In this document: positions 17,754-27,619 of the stretch, piece after piece
Layout: each line of letters opens with the position of its first letter
Numbering within the stretch: position 1 is the stretch's first letter
Assembly: GCA_002436415.1 (NCBI GenBank)
Contig: DJMA01000032.1
Coordinates: forward strand, 53,157 to 117,156
Direction: 5' to 3'
Source: Bdellovibrionaceae bacterium UBA6502
Lineage (GTDB): Bacteria > Bdellovibrionota > Bdellovibrionia > Bdellovibrionales > UBA840
Length of the DNA: 64,000 nt
The notes under the pieces: generated by a model
The model's input: the letters and a program-made list of their open reading frames with translations, nothing else
What the model was told of the DNA's origin: nothing
Databases searched by the model: none
Program-made: the position numbers and the translations under genes

Positions 17754-17949
17754 CCTGCATTAATTTTACTGCATGGATAACATGCACAAACCAAAGGATC
17801 AACGCAATTATTACGCCGCCTGCAGTTCCTAAGCCCTTCAAATGATAGATTTTATCAGCCTCTTTACCGACATAGGCGCCGGCAATAATAAGACCCACAA
17901 TCTCAAAGCTTAGGGCAAATATGGTGGCTCCTTGTTTGCTTAGTCTCAC
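17716..17949 (-). CDS. atpZ: AtpZ/AtpI-family small membrane protein
   Basis: 77 residues with two membrane helices (GATIFALSFEIVGLIIAGAY and GGVIIALILWFVHVIHAVKL), an AYVGKEADKIYH loop and a charged C-terminal tail. This is the usual form of AtpZ, often found in front of atpI/atpB and linked to ATP synthase assembly or divalent cation supply. The GTG start shares one base with the stop of the preceding TPR gene and has AGGTAGGG upstream. Coupled translation through the TPR gene is therefore likely. Confidence 0.75.
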   Translation of the reverse strand: MRLSKQGATIFALSFEIVGLIIAGAYVGKEADKIYHLKGLGTAGGVIIALILWFVHVIHAVKLMQDEEAKSNEDKQQ

Positions 17950-18767
17950 TACTTAACCCTACCTCTTGCTCCAGGTTGTTGAGAAATTGTAAAATTCAAA
18001 CTCTCAATTTTTTGATCTATAAACTCAGGATTCTTTGCCTTGTCACGATAAAGCTTTAGTGTTTCAAGAGCCTTTTTATATTCTTTGTTGTCTTCTAAAG
18101 CCAGTGACAATGCTAAAAAAACTTGCTCTTTTTCAGCTCGAATCGGAAATTCAGAGATAATCTTTTCATAGGTTTCAATGGCTTTGGCTGGTTTTTCTTC
18201 GGACTGAAAAACATTGGCTCGTAAATTTAAACTATCAAATTTTAGAGCATCATCTTTGGTGGTGCTAATAATTTCTTCAAGTTCCACATTTGCTTGGTAG
18301 AAATTGTTTAAATAAAAATAACTCTTAGCGATCTTTAAACGGGCTAAGTTCTTCTTTTCTTCGGACTTTTCTAAAACAAGATAGCGATTAAGCTGTGCAA
18401 TGGCTAATTCATGATCGCCAAGGCTTTGAAAGTAATAGTTTGCCAAGTTTTCCTGTGCCTCTATTCTCTCAAACTCTTTATCGGAACGAAGAATAATATG
18501 ATTCAACACCTTAGGGACTAAACTTTTATCAGTAGAGTGTAATTTAGCGATTTGATAAATTTTTTGAGCTGCTTCAACAGACTTTTGGTTCTCGAGGTTT
18601 TTTCGGAGATATCGATAATAAAAGCCAATGGCTCCATCAAAATCTTTTTCTTCCTCTAAATTTTGAGCCTTCTCAAGTTCCCAGTTTTCAGAAGAAAACC
18701 CACAAGCTAGGAAGCCTGTGGGTAATAAAAACATTAAAAATATTAGCTTAGTGCTTAGTATCTTCAT
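17949..18767 (-). CDS. TPR-repeat lipoprotein
   Basis: 272 residues. The signal peptide ends in the lipobox FLAC (MFLLPTGFLACGFSS). The rest is helical with several tetratricopeptide-like pairs, for example KDFDGAIGFYYRYLRKNLEN, DHELAIAQLNRYLVLEK, KPAKAIETYEKIISEFP and KEYKKALETLKLYRDKAK. Such proteins are scaffolds in the outer-membrane assembly or periplasm; the partner is unknown. The start overlaps the gyrA end by 20 bases, and the stop touches atpZ, so it bridges gyrase and Fo genes in one transcript. Confidence 0.82.
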   Translation of the reverse strand: MKILSTKLIFLMFLLPTGFLACGFSSENWELEKAQNLEEEKDFDGAIGFYYRYLRKNLENQKSVEAAQKIYQIAKLHSTDKSLVPKVLNHIILRSDKEFERIEAQENLANYYFQSLGDHELAIAQLNRYLVLEKSEEKKNLARLKIAKSYFYLNNFYQANVELEEIISTTKDDALKFDSLNLRANVFQSEEKPAKAIETYEKIISEFPIRAEKEQVFLALSLALEDNKEYKKALETLKLYRDKAKNPEFIDQKIESLNFTISQQPGARGRVK

Positions 18768-21249
18768 TCGCTTCGTCTGCCTCTACTCCAGCAGCTTCAT
18801 CTGCTTTCTGAGAATCAGTTACAGCGATGTCACTTACACATTCACCATCTTTTACGTTAAACAATCGAACCCCTTGCGTATTTCTACCAATGATAGAAAC
18901 TTCGTTACAAGCCATTCGAATCACCATTCCTTTATCTGAAATGATTATCAAATCATTGTCGTCGTTAACATAACGAGTACCGATCACTGGGCCGGTCTTA
19001 TCACTTGTCTTCTGAGCAATAATACCAACACCACCGCGGCTTTGAGTTCTGTACTCAGATAGTTCCGTACGTTTTCCGTAACCTTTTTCTGTGACAATCA
19101 AAACATTTCCATTGGAGTCTTTTTCAAATACGGCCAATCCAACCACTTCGTCATCTTTAGCTAAGGTAATGCCTTTTACACCTCTAGCTGTACGTCCCAT
19201 CGCTCTAACATTTGTTTCAGAGAAACGAATCGACATACCACTTTTCGTAGAAAGGAATATATCACCAGCACCAGAAGATAATCTTACATCCATTAAGCTA
19301 TCTTCAAGATCCGTTTTTAGAGCGATGATTCCATTCGCACGAGGACGTGAGAATTCTTTGATGGAAGTCTTTTTAATAATACCCGCTTTAGTAACAAACA
19401 CTACATTTTCTTCCGTTTCAAAACTTTCAATTGGAAGAATAGCCATTACTTTTTCTTTACCCTCTAACTGCACCACATTGTTAATGGATTTACCTTTAGA
19501 AGTTCTAGTACCTAATGGCAAACGGTGTACCTTCACCCAAAGTACTTTTCCTCTGTCAGTGAAAACCAACAATGTAGTATGGGTGTTCGCGACAAAGATA
19601 TTAGAAATCACATCCTCTTCTCGAGTCTGCATTCCGGATAAACCTTTACCACCGCGTTTTTGTACTTTGTATTTATCGACTGGAATACGTTTGATGTAAC
19701 CAGTTTGAGTTAATGTAACTACAACGTCTTCTTTAGTAATTAAGTCTTCGTCATCCATTTCTTCATCAGAACCTTGGATCGAAGTGCGTCTTTCATTACC
19801 GTAACGCTTTTTAATATCTTCTAGTTCAGCAACAATTAATTTATCAATTTCTTTAATGTCACCAAGAACCATTCTTAACCACTCAATCTTCTTCATTAAG
19901 TCAGCTAATTCAGCGATGATTTTCTCTCGCTCTAAACCAGTAAGCCTTTGTAGACGCATATCCAAAATGGCTTGTGCTTGAATTTCAGAAAAAGAAAACT
20001 TCTCAATTAAACCAGCTTTTGCAATGGCAGGTTCTTTGGAAGCTCTAATCAATGCAACGATGGCATCGATTTGATCTAAGGCCATTTTTAGACCTTCTAA
20101 AATATGTGCTCTAGCTTCTGCTTTTTTCAGTTCGAAAATACAACGTTTCGTAACAACATCTCTACGATGCTCTAAGAAGGCCGAAAGCATTTCTTTTAAA
20201 TTAAAAGTTCTTGGTCGGCCATTTTTATCAAGAGCAAGCATGATGATGGAATAACTAACTTGCAATTGAGTGTATTTAAACAAACGATTTAAAACTACGT
20301 TTGCATTTTCATTTCTTTTTAATTCGATTACGATACGAATTCCCTCACGAGAAGACTCATCACGAATATCAGAAATTCCTTCTACTTTTTTATCTCGCAC
20401 TAAACCAGCTATGCTTTCGATAAGCTTCGCTTTGTTTACTGCATAAGGAATTTCGGTAACAATGATTGATTGCTTATCATTTTTACCTTCGACGATTTCC
20501 GCTACCGATTTAAGATAGATAATACCTCTACCCTTTTTATAAGCCTGATGGATACCTTTTCGACCGGCAATGATTCCAGAAGTTGGAAAATCAGGTCCTG
20601 GAATGATTTCCATTAACTCATCCACAGTTACTTCTGGGTTTTCAATGATCTTGAAAGTACCATCAATAATTTCATTTAAATTGTGTGGCGGGATATTGGC
20701 TGCCATACCAACGGCAATACCTGTACTACCATTCACCATAAGGTTTGGATATTTCGCTGGTAGAACGGTCGGAATCATTAACGAGTCATCGTAGTTTGGT
20801 GAAAAAGAAACTGTTTCTTTATCAATTTCATCGATCAACTCTTCTGCCAAACGAGTCATACGTACTTCCGTATACCTCATTGCAGCTGCACTATCTCCAT
20901 CGATAGAACCAAAGTTACCTTGACCATCAACCAATGGGTAACGCATTGAAAAGTCCTGAGCCAAACGAACAATGGCATCGTAAACGGCAGAGTCACCATG
21001 TGGGTGATATTTACCAATTACGTCACCAACAACACGAGCTGATTTTTTATAGGGCTTGTTGTGATAATTAGAAAGTTCGTTCATCGCAAAAAGAACTCGA
21101 CGGTGAACAGGTTTTAAACCATCACGAACGTCAGGTAAAGCACGGCCAACAATTACACTCATAGAGTACTGTAGGTAGGCTTCCTTCATCTCGCTAGAGA
21201 TTTCAAGATTAGTAATTTTATGATTTGGATTTTGGTTTTCAGATTCCAT
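18748..21249 (-). CDS. gyrA: DNA gyrase subunit A
   Basis: The DNA-cleaving subunit of gyrase, 833 residues. Catalytic Tyr126 is in AAAMRYTEVRM. The quinolone-determining segment GKYHPHGDSAVYDAIVR keeps Ser87 and Asp91, i.e. the sensitive-type residues. The C-terminal beta-pinwheel includes a GyrA-box-like QKRGGKGLSGM (about residue 560), and the last ~25 residues form an acidic tail (DEAAGVEADEANED), as in several other gyrases where it tunes supercoiling. GAGG precedes the ATG, which lies 12 bases after the gyrB stop. Confidence 0.98.
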   Translation of the reverse strand: MESENQNPNHKITNLEISSEMKEAYLQYSMSVIVGRALPDVRDGLKPVHRRVLFAMNELSNYHNKPYKKSARVVGDVIGKYHPHGDSAVYDAIVRLAQDFSMRYPLVDGQGNFGSIDGDSAAAMRYTEVRMTRLAEELIDEIDKETVSFSPNYDDSLMIPTVLPAKYPNLMVNGSTGIAVGMAANIPPHNLNEIIDGTFKIIENPEVTVDELMEIIPGPDFPTSGIIAGRKGIHQAYKKGRGIIYLKSVAEIVEGKNDKQSIIVTEIPYAVNKAKLIESIAGLVRDKKVEGISDIRDESSREGIRIVIELKRNENANVVLNRLFKYTQLQVSYSIIMLALDKNGRPRTFNLKEMLSAFLEHRRDVVTKRCIFELKKAEARAHILEGLKMALDQIDAIVALIRASKEPAIAKAGLIEKFSFSEIQAQAILDMRLQRLTGLEREKIIAELADLMKKIEWLRMVLGDIKEIDKLIVAELEDIKKRYGNERRTSIQGSDEEMDDEDLITKEDVVVTLTQTGYIKRIPVDKYKVQKRGGKGLSGMQTREEDVISNIFVANTHTTLLVFTDRGKVLWVKVHRLPLGTRTSKGKSINNVVQLEGKEKVMAILPIESFETEENVVFVTKAGIIKKTSIKEFSRPRANGIIALKTDLEDSLMDVRLSSGAGDIFLSTKSGMSIRFSETNVRAMGRTARGVKGITLAKDDEVVGLAVFEKDSNGNVLIVTEKGYGKRTELSEYRTQSRGGVGIIAQKTSDKTGPVIGTRYVNDDNDLIIISDKGMVIRMACNEVSIIGRNTQGVRLFNVKDGECVSDIAVTDSQKADEAAGVEADEANEDTKH

Positions 21250-21261
21250 TAATGCCTCAAA

Positions 21262-23670
21262 TTATACGTCTAGTTCTTTAACCGATAATGCATTGTCTTC
21301 AATAAACTTTCTACGAGGAGCAACTTCTTCACCCATCAATACACTGAAAGTTTCATCAGCAGAAATCGCATCGTCTACTGTAATACGAAGTAAAGTTCTG
21401 TTCTCAGGATTTAGAGTTGTTTCCCAAAGCTGTTCTGGGTTCATCTCTCCTAGTCCTTTATAACGTTGTACGTAAATTCCTTTTTTACTTACTTCGATTA
21501 CAAATTCGCGGAAATCTTTGTAGCTATCAAACTTAACGCCTTCTTGATCTTCAATTTCAATTGGAAGAGAAGCTTTGTTCGTCATTCCCTGATAAAGTTC
21601 GTAAATTTCTTTAAATTCAGATGAGCTAAGCTCTTCAAAATCAAAAACATTTTTAGTGTTAACACCATAGCGATGTAAATTTAAAACCAACTTATTAGTG
21701 GAATGCTCAGTGTCTTCAGTGATTTCATAAGAAGCTTCACTGATGTCATTTGGTCTTTCTGCTTCAATAAATTTAACCACATCATCAAAAAGAGCAGTAA
21801 GTTTTGTTTTGTCTTTTAATGTGTTTTCTAAGTCTTGGTCTTTACTAACAATGTAATTCAAAACTTCCGTGTTGAAACGGTTTGATAATTTATGAACGTA
21901 AGAATAATAAGAATCAATTCCTTGAATTAATCCTTTCATATCATCTTTTGAAAGATTTTGGTCTTTGATTTTAGCGCCACTAGCACCCTGCTCTAAAAGA
22001 TAATCAGTTAAAGAGTTTTCATCTTTAAGATAAACTTCCGAGTTACCTTTTTTAGCGCGGTAAAGAGGTGGTTGAGCAACGTAAACATAACCTCTCTCAA
22101 TCGCTTCAGGAAGTTGGCGATAAAGGAAAGTTAATAGAAGAGTTCGAATGTGAGATCCATCCACATCGGCATCTGTCATGATGATGATTTTGTGATAACG
22201 AATTTTATCAACACTAACATTGTCTTTACCGATCCCAGTACCAAAAGCAGAGATCATCATTTTAATTTCATCACTTTGCAGGATACGATCAAAACGAGCT
22301 TTCTCAACATTTAAAATTTTACCTTTCAAAGGTAAAACCGCTTGAGTCTTTCTATCACGTGCTTGTTTTGCAGAACCACCTGCGGAATCTCCCTCCACCA
22401 GGTAGATTTCACATTTGGATGGATCTTTTTCCTGACAGTCAGCCATTTTTCCTGGGAGACCACCACCATCTAAAGCAGATTTTCTTCGAGTTAATTCACG
22501 AGCTTTTCTTGCAGCGATTCGAGCACGAGCTGAATCTACACATTTTCCAATGATTGATTTAGCTGCCCCTGGGTTACGATCTAACCAGTCAGCAAGCTTA
22601 TCGTTCATCAAACTTTCCACTGCACTTTTTGCTTCACTAGTTCCTAGCTTTGTTTTTGTCTGACCTTCAAACTGAGGGTCTGGAACTTTAACGGAAATAA
22701 TAGCTGTTAAACCTTCACGAATGTCATCGCCATCAAGGTTTGCATTTTTTAAATCTTTAAGAAGTTTTTTATTATTCGCATAAGAGTTCACGCAACGAGT
22801 AAGTGCTGCACGAAAACCAACTAAATGCGTTCCACCTTCACGAGTGTTGATGTTGTTACAATATGTGTGAATGCTCTCAGCATAAGAATCATTCCACTGC
22901 ATTGCCACTTCCACTTCGATGTCATCTTTGTTGCCGCTAAAAGCAAGTACATCGTTCAAAGTTTTCTTTGACGAGTTTAAATGAGTTACGAATTGTGAAA
23001 GACCATCGGTAAATTGAAATTCTTCTTTCTTAGAACTTCTTTCATCGATCAAGGTAATATGTAAACCAGCATTCAAGAAAGCTAGTTCGCGAAATCTCTT
23101 GGATAAAGTTTCAAAAGAGAAACTTAATTCTTTGTCTTGGAAAATTTGACGATCAGGACGGAAAGTAATTTTCGTTCCTGTTTTATCAGTTTCACCAAGT
23201 TCTTCTAAAGGACCTTCCGGAACACCACGTGCGTATTTTTGACGCCATAGTTTACCTTCACGTTTAATTTCAGCACTACAAGAACTTGATAGAGCGTTCA
23301 CAACCGAAACACCCACACCATGCAAACCACCTGAAACTTTGTAAGAATCATTATCGAATTTACCACCGGCATGTAAAACGGTCATAACAATTTCAAGTGC
23401 AGACTTTCCACCTTTGTGAGCTGCAATCGGAATACCACGTCCGTTATCTTCTACCGAAATGGATTCATCCGCTTTCACTGTGATAGTGATATGAGTACAA
23501 TGTCCAGCTAATGCTTCATCGACTGAGTTATCGACAATCTCCCAAACTAAATGGTGATAACCTCTGATCGTCGTATCACCGATATACATCCCTGGTCTTT
23601 TTCTTACCGCTTCAAGTCCTTCAAGAACCTGAATCGATCCGGCATCATAGGAATTCGTTTCTTGACTCAT
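21262..23670 (-). CDS. gyrB: DNA gyrase subunit B
   Basis: The ATPase subunit of gyrase, 802 residues. GHKL ATPase motifs are visible (WEIVDNSVDEALAGHC, VEDNGRGIPIAAH, GGLHGVGVSVVNALS), then the TOPRIM domain (YLVEGDSAGGSAKQ, MTDADVDGSHIRTLLLTF). The length and the extra segment between TOPRIM and the C-terminal YKGLGEMNPEQLWETT match the long Gram-negative form. ATG 23670 has GGAGAG eight bases upstream and is preferred to a GTG two codons earlier. It overlaps the end of recF by about 26 bases. Confidence 0.98.
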   Translation of the reverse strand: MSQETNSYDAGSIQVLEGLEAVRKRPGMYIGDTTIRGYHHLVWEIVDNSVDEALAGHCTHITITVKADESISVEDNGRGIPIAAHKGGKSALEIVMTVLHAGGKFDNDSYKVSGGLHGVGVSVVNALSSSCSAEIKREGKLWRQKYARGVPEGPLEELGETDKTGTKITFRPDRQIFQDKELSFSFETLSKRFRELAFLNAGLHITLIDERSSKKEEFQFTDGLSQFVTHLNSSKKTLNDVLAFSGNKDDIEVEVAMQWNDSYAESIHTYCNNINTREGGTHLVGFRAALTRCVNSYANNKKLLKDLKNANLDGDDIREGLTAIISVKVPDPQFEGQTKTKLGTSEAKSAVESLMNDKLADWLDRNPGAAKSIIGKCVDSARARIAARKARELTRRKSALDGGGLPGKMADCQEKDPSKCEIYLVEGDSAGGSAKQARDRKTQAVLPLKGKILNVEKARFDRILQSDEIKMMISAFGTGIGKDNVSVDKIRYHKIIIMTDADVDGSHIRTLLLTFLYRQLPEAIERGYVYVAQPPLYRAKKGNSEVYLKDENSLTDYLLEQGASGAKIKDQNLSKDDMKGLIQGIDSYYSYVHKLSNRFNTEVLNYIVSKDQDLENTLKDKTKLTALFDDVVKFIEAERPNDISEASYEITEDTEHSTNKLVLNLHRYGVNTKNVFDFEELSSSEFKEIYELYQGMTNKASLPIEIEDQEGVKFDSYKDFREFVIEVSKKGIYVQRYKGLGEMNPEQLWETTLNPENRTLLRITVDDAISADETFSVLMGEEVAPRRKFIEDNALSVKELDV

Positions 23671-24835
23671 ATTCACTGCTCTCCATTCCAGTCAATTGCT
23701 GCAATTTTTCTTCGCTAATCTTTCCGCGTTCAATTTTGAAGAGTTTCATATTTTCCGAGTTTGATAAGTTACTAGAACCAAGCTCTGTAGTAGTTACAAA
23801 AGTTTGCGCTTTATATTCTTTCAAAAAGCCTACTAGAAAACTTCGTTTTTCCTCATCCAACTCGGATAACACATCATCCAATAAAAGTAGCGGGAAGACC
23901 CCATAGCGTGCGTTATAATACACGATTTGAGCTATTTTGAAACTCAAAATTAAGGCTCTTTGCTGCCCCTGCGAACAAAAGTAGCGAGAATCATTGTCGT
24001 TGTATTGAATGATCACGTCATGTTTGTGTGGTCCGAACAAGCTACCACCGCTTGCTATTTCAGCAAAACGTAGCTCTTCGGCTCTCTCTTGCAATCTATG
24101 GCCAATTTTATCCAGTGAATCCCCAGTTACATCCACATCGGAAACTAGATATTGCATGGAAACTTTTGCTTTTGTCCCACTAATTCGTTGCATGCATTTG
24201 TTGAAAAAGTTGTGGATATCCTTGATAGCTTGAACGCGCAGCATTGTTACATCGGTACATAGTCGGTAATATGTGTGATTCAAACTATCAAAAAGCGCTT
24301 CAAATTCATCAAGATAGATTTTTTCCTTTTTGTAATCCTTCAAAAGATGATTTCTGTTTTTTAAAGCTTTCGAAAAATCAGTTAAGGTTTGAATTTTGTC
24401 TGGACGATATAAACAAATCCATTCATCCAACAAATTTCTTCTTTCATCCGGACCAGATTTAATTGCTGATAAACTTTCTGGACTAAAAGTGATGATTGGA
24501 AATTTTCTTTGAATCAAATTACTTGAAGTTTTCTTTTGATTTAAAAAATGAAATTTACTTTGTTCTTTGATTTGAAATTCTAGGCTTTGGTTAACCACAT
24601 TATTCACAAGTTTACCCCCAACAGCACATTGAGCTGTGTGGGTATCTTTGTTGATGATGTGAATATTTTTAAATGGCCGAAAACTTTTTCCACTAGTTAA
24701 AAGTGAAATGGCTTCTAGAATATTACTTTTACCCTGACCATTGTTTCCGACGAAAACATTTAAGCCAGGGCTAAGATGAATTTTTGTATTCTCTAAGTTT
24801 CGAAAGTTTACAAAACCAAGATAATCAAAATACAT
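23645..24835 (-). CDS. recF: DNA replication and repair protein RecF
   Basis: RecF loads RecA at single-strand gaps with RecO and RecR. About 396 residues. It starts MYFDYLGFVNFRNLEN, followed by Walker A VFVGNNGQGKSNILEAI, the signature region FCSQGQQRALILSFKIAQ, and Walker B LLLDDVLSELDEEKR. The ATG at 24835 shares one base with the dnaN stop (TAATG), which decides the start over a longer frame beginning nine codons upstream. The 3' end overlaps gyrB. dnaN-recF-gyrB-gyrA is the classic origin-side order. Confidence 0.97.
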   Translation of the reverse strand: MYFDYLGFVNFRNLENTKIHLSPGLNVFVGNNGQGKSNILEAISLLTSGKSFRPFKNIHIINKDTHTAQCAVGGKLVNNVVNQSLEFQIKEQSKFHFLNQKKTSSNLIQRKFPIITFSPESLSAIKSGPDERRNLLDEWICLYRPDKIQTLTDFSKALKNRNHLLKDYKKEKIYLDEFEALFDSLNHTYYRLCTDVTMLRVQAIKDIHNFFNKCMQRISGTKAKVSMQYLVSDVDVTGDSLDKIGHRLQERAEELRFAEIASGGSLFGPHKHDVIIQYNDNDSRYFCSQGQQRALILSFKIAQIVYYNARYGVFPLLLLDDVLSELDEEKRSFLVGFLKEYKAQTFVTTTELGSSNLSNSENMKLFKIERGKISEEKLQQLTGMESSEYESRNEFL

Positions 24836-25947
24836 TACAGTCTCATAGGCATAATCACACAACGGTAATCTGGGTCATGTGATGGACGAATTAATGCCGG
24901 TGATAGTTGATCATTCAATTCAATATCAACCGTGTCATCATTGATAGAGTTTAAAACATCCATCAAGTACTTCGCGTTAAAGCCAATCTTTAATTCTTCA
25001 CCAGCATAGTTTACTTCGATTTCTTCTTTCGCATCACCTAGCTCCGGGTTATTAGAAGAAATTTCCATAGATCCGTTATGAAAATTTAAAGTAATCCCTT
25101 TTGACTTTTGATTGGATAATAACGAAACCCTTTTTAAACAAGAAAGCATCTCATCTTTCGATACGGTTGCTTTTTGTTTTAAGTTTTGTGGAATAAGCTG
25201 TGAATAGTTTGGATATTTTCCTTCGATTAATCTTACCATCAAAATTGTATTGTCGTTTTTAACAATCAGTTGAGAACCTTCAATGGCAAAACTCAGATCC
25301 GCCGATACATCCAACATCTTTCGAATTTCATTCAAACCTTTACGAGGAATAATTACTCCAGAAGAATTTTTTGCGGAGTTTCCTTTTGTAGGAATTCGAT
25401 CAACCAAACTTAATCTGTGTCCGTCAGTTGAAACCATTCGATAAGTGTTAGACTCATTTCCTTGGTTTTCAAAATACACACCGTTTAAGTGATAGCGAGT
25501 CTCATCATTGGAAACACTGTAAATTGTTTTTTCAATCATCTCTTTCAAGATGTCAGAAGATACTTCTAAAAATTCATTTGTGGAAAAAGTTGGGAATACT
25601 GGGTATTCCTCAGCACCAATCCCTACGATATTAAATCTACTTTTGTTTTGAGTTAGCTCTAACCAGTTATTGTCTTTTTTGGTTAAGTGAATTTCTCCTT
25701 CAGGTAATTCTTTAACGATATCAAAAAGATTTTTTGCACTAACTGCTACTTTACCTTCTTGATCAATTCCTGCTGATACTGCATCTGTTAAGCTAACTTC
25801 CAAATCTGTTGCAAAGATTTTTAATTCACTTCCTGTTGCTTCCAATAAAACATTGATCAATACAGGCATTGTATTTCTTTTCTCTACAATATTTTGTGTT
25901 TTAGATAACAAGTTTAAAAGAGCTTCTTTATTGATGCTTAACTTCAT
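24835..25947 (-). CDS. dnaN: DNA polymerase III sliding clamp (beta subunit)
   Basis: The beta clamp tethers the replicative polymerase to DNA. With start at 25947 it has 370 residues, close to the standard 366. The N-terminus MKLSINKEALLNLLSKTQNI and RNTMPVLINVLL, the middle ETRYHLNGVYFE and STDGHRLSLVDR, and the C-terminal CVIMPMRL are diagnostic; the last residues complete the third clamp domain. GAGAGGG lies upstream of the ATG. The frame extends 36 codons further up into the AT-rich origin segment, but that stretch has no clamp homology and no ribosome binding site. Confidence 0.97.
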   Translation of the reverse strand: MKLSINKEALLNLLSKTQNIVEKRNTMPVLINVLLEATGSELKIFATDLEVSLTDAVSAGIDQEGKVAVSAKNLFDIVKELPEGEIHLTKKDNNWLELTQNKSRFNIVGIGAEEYPVFPTFSTNEFLEVSSDILKEMIEKTIYSVSNDETRYHLNGVYFENQGNESNTYRMVSTDGHRLSLVDRIPTKGNSAKNSSGVIIPRKGLNEIRKMLDVSADLSFAIEGSQLIVKNDNTILMVRLIEGKYPNYSQLIPQNLKQKATVSKDEMLSCLKRVSLLSNQKSKGITLNFHNGSMEISSNNPELGDAKEEIEVNYAGEELKIGFNAKYLMDVLNSINDDTVDIELNDQLSPALIRPSHDPDYRCVIMPMRL

Positions 25948-25957
25948 GCTTTTTCCC

Positions 25958-26010
25958 TCTCTATATATATCTAATTCTCTATATATATATTCTAGTAGTA
26001 GTAGTAGGTC
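25958..26010 (+). other. oriC: Origin unwinding element with DnaA-trio array
   Basis: Two copies of TCTCTATATATAT (25958-25970 and 25976-25988) form an AT-only block. They are followed by five consecutive TAG triplets (25993-26007) and then a short GC-rich stretch (CCCG and CGGG half-sites around 26010-26025). Established knowledge: DnaA-trios are repeated TA[G/A] units between the AT-rich unwinding element and the proximal DnaA box, and they specify DnaA loading on single-stranded DNA. The order and strand here match: AT-rich, trios, GC-rich, DnaA boxes. Confidence 0.8.
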
Positions 26011-26062
26011 CCGTGGATTACCGGGTTTTATATCTAAATACTTAAAATTACTCAATAAATAA

Positions 26063-26197
26063 TGTGGAAATCTTCAGGGATAATTTGCCGTCTAATTTTT
26101 AAAAATTGTGAATAACTACAATCCCCAATTTAGCCAACAAGCCTTTCCACAGACTTATCGACTATCCATATTCACAGTCCTGTTAAGTTGTGGATAC
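26063..26197. other. oriC: DnaA-box cluster of the origin
   Basis: Against TTWTNCACA I see: 26107-26115 (minus, TTATTCACA, perfect), and one-mismatch sites at 26063-26071 (minus, ATTTCCACA), 26143-26151 (plus, CTTTCCACA), 26168-26176 (plus, ATATTCACA) and 26189-26197 (minus, GTATCCACA). The last two are at the 3' end of dnaA. A weaker two-mismatch site may lie at about 26012-26020, next to the trio array. The cluster with the unwinding element makes the dnaN-dnaA gap the probable chromosomal origin. Confidence 0.78.
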
Positions 26198-27605
26198 GGT
26201 TCTGTAACTCATCGATATCTTTACGTAAATCAGAATTTGTAACCAGTTGACTCTCGATTCTTTTGATCGCATTGATCACAGTGGAGTGATCTTTACCACC
26301 AAAGGCTCTACCGATATCTTGCAAGCTCTTATCTAAATGCTTTTTAGTTAAAAACATTGCTGCTTGCCTAGCCACAACTAGAGGCTTACTGCGGTTGCTT
26401 GATTTAAGGTCATTTAATTTTACCTTATAATGTTCGCTCACCATTTTTTGAATATCTTGAATAGTCACAGCACTTGCTTCACTGGCGTGATTAGCCAAAA
26501 CCTTCTTGGCTAGATCTAAGTTAATAGGTAAACCCTGTAGTTCTGTGTACATTTTTAGCTTATTAAGGTTTCCTTCCAATTCACGAATACTTCTCTTTGA
26601 AATCTTCGCGATAAAAGAAATCACATCTTCAGGCATTTTTATGCCCTTTTGCTCTGCTTTATACCTTAAAATAGCCGTTCTGGTTTCTAGATCAGGCATT
26701 TGAATGTCTGCAATAACACCCCACTCTAAACGAGTACGAATCCGATCCGCTAAACCATTGATATCTTTAGGCATTCTATCAGATGCTACGACAACCTGTT
26801 TATCACGCTCTAATAGATCGTTTAGGGTATAGAAAAACTCTTCCTGAACCGCTTCACCACGCCCTAGAATTTGAATGTCATCCACTAAGAAAACATCAGC
26901 ATGACCACGATAGGTTTTACGGAACTCATCCATTTTCCTGTGTCTTAACGCAGAGATACAGTCATTCATAAATCTCTCTGCTGAAATATAAGTGATTGTG
27001 TATTCAGGAAACTTATGTCGAATGTGGTTTCCAACAGCATTCAATAAGTGAGTTTTACCCATACCAGTAGGCCCACTAATAAATAGAGGGTTATAACCAC
27101 CTCTAATTCCTGGCTTTTCTGCAATATTGTAGCAGGCAGCATGGGCAAACTCGTTATTTCGTCCCACAACAAATGTGGAAAATAGGTACTCAGTATTTAA
27201 TTTATCACGCCCACGATCAGGAGATTTTGGATTTGATGCGAAATAGTCTTTATTTATTTCTTCTACTGTAATGCTGTTTGATGGTGGCTCATAAACTTCA
27301 GGGCCAGCTGGAGCTACCTGATTTACGGCCCCAGACTCACCAGTGATTATTAACTCAACCTGAAAAGGTCCGCCATAAACACCTGAAATCTCTTGGCAAA
27401 TTCTATCCAAAAGGTTTTCACTAATCCAGTATTTGTGTAATTCATTAGGCACACCCAATAAAAAACATTTACCGTTAGATCTCTCTTCAACACTCTTTAA
27501 TATAGTTGGCTCAAACCAGGTTTGAAGCAGCTTATTACTAGAGTTTTTAGCTTTTAGATTCTCTTTAATTGTATTCCAGAACATTTGGTCTTGGTTATTC
27601 AACAT
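26172..27605 (-). CDS. dnaA: Chromosomal replication initiator DnaA
   Basis: DnaA binds DnaA boxes and opens the origin. 477 residues. Domain I is at the N-terminus (FWNTIKENLKAKNSSNKLLQ TWFEP). The AAA+ domain has Walker A SGPTGMGKTHLLNAVGN (about 177-190), Walker B VFLVDDIQIL, sensor LADRIRTRLEWG; domain IV has the DnaA-box-binding signature FGGKDHSTVINAIKRIE. It is transcribed toward its own DnaA-box cluster and dnaN. GGAAAG stands eight bases before the ATG, and a 12-base palindrome lies just upstream. Confidence 0.98.
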   Translation of the reverse strand: MLNNQDQMFWNTIKENLKAKNSSNKLLQTWFEPTILKSVEERSNGKCFLLGVPNELHKYWISENLLDRICQEISGVYGGPFQVELIITGESGAVNQVAPAGPEVYEPPSNSITVEEINKDYFASNPKSPDRGRDKLNTEYLFSTFVVGRNNEFAHAACYNIAEKPGIRGGYNPLFISGPTGMGKTHLLNAVGNHIRHKFPEYTITYISAERFMNDCISALRHRKMDEFRKTYRGHADVFLVDDIQILGRGEAVQEEFFYTLNDLLERDKQVVVASDRMPKDINGLADRIRTRLEWGVIADIQMPDLETRTAILRYKAEQKGIKMPEDVISFIAKISKRSIRELEGNLNKLKMYTELQGLPINLDLAKKVLANHASEASAVTIQDIQKMVSEHYKVKLNDLKSSNRSKPLVVARQAAMFLTKKHLDKSLQDIGRAFGGKDHSTVINAIKRIESQLVTNSDLRKDIDELQNRIHNLTGL

Positions 27606-27619
27606 ATGCTTTCCATTTT

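Noticed and set aside
19091..19699. A 202-codon open frame on the plus strand opposite gyrA
   Set aside because: It is antisense to a well-conserved gene, has no ribosome binding site and no protein-like composition; a codon shadow.
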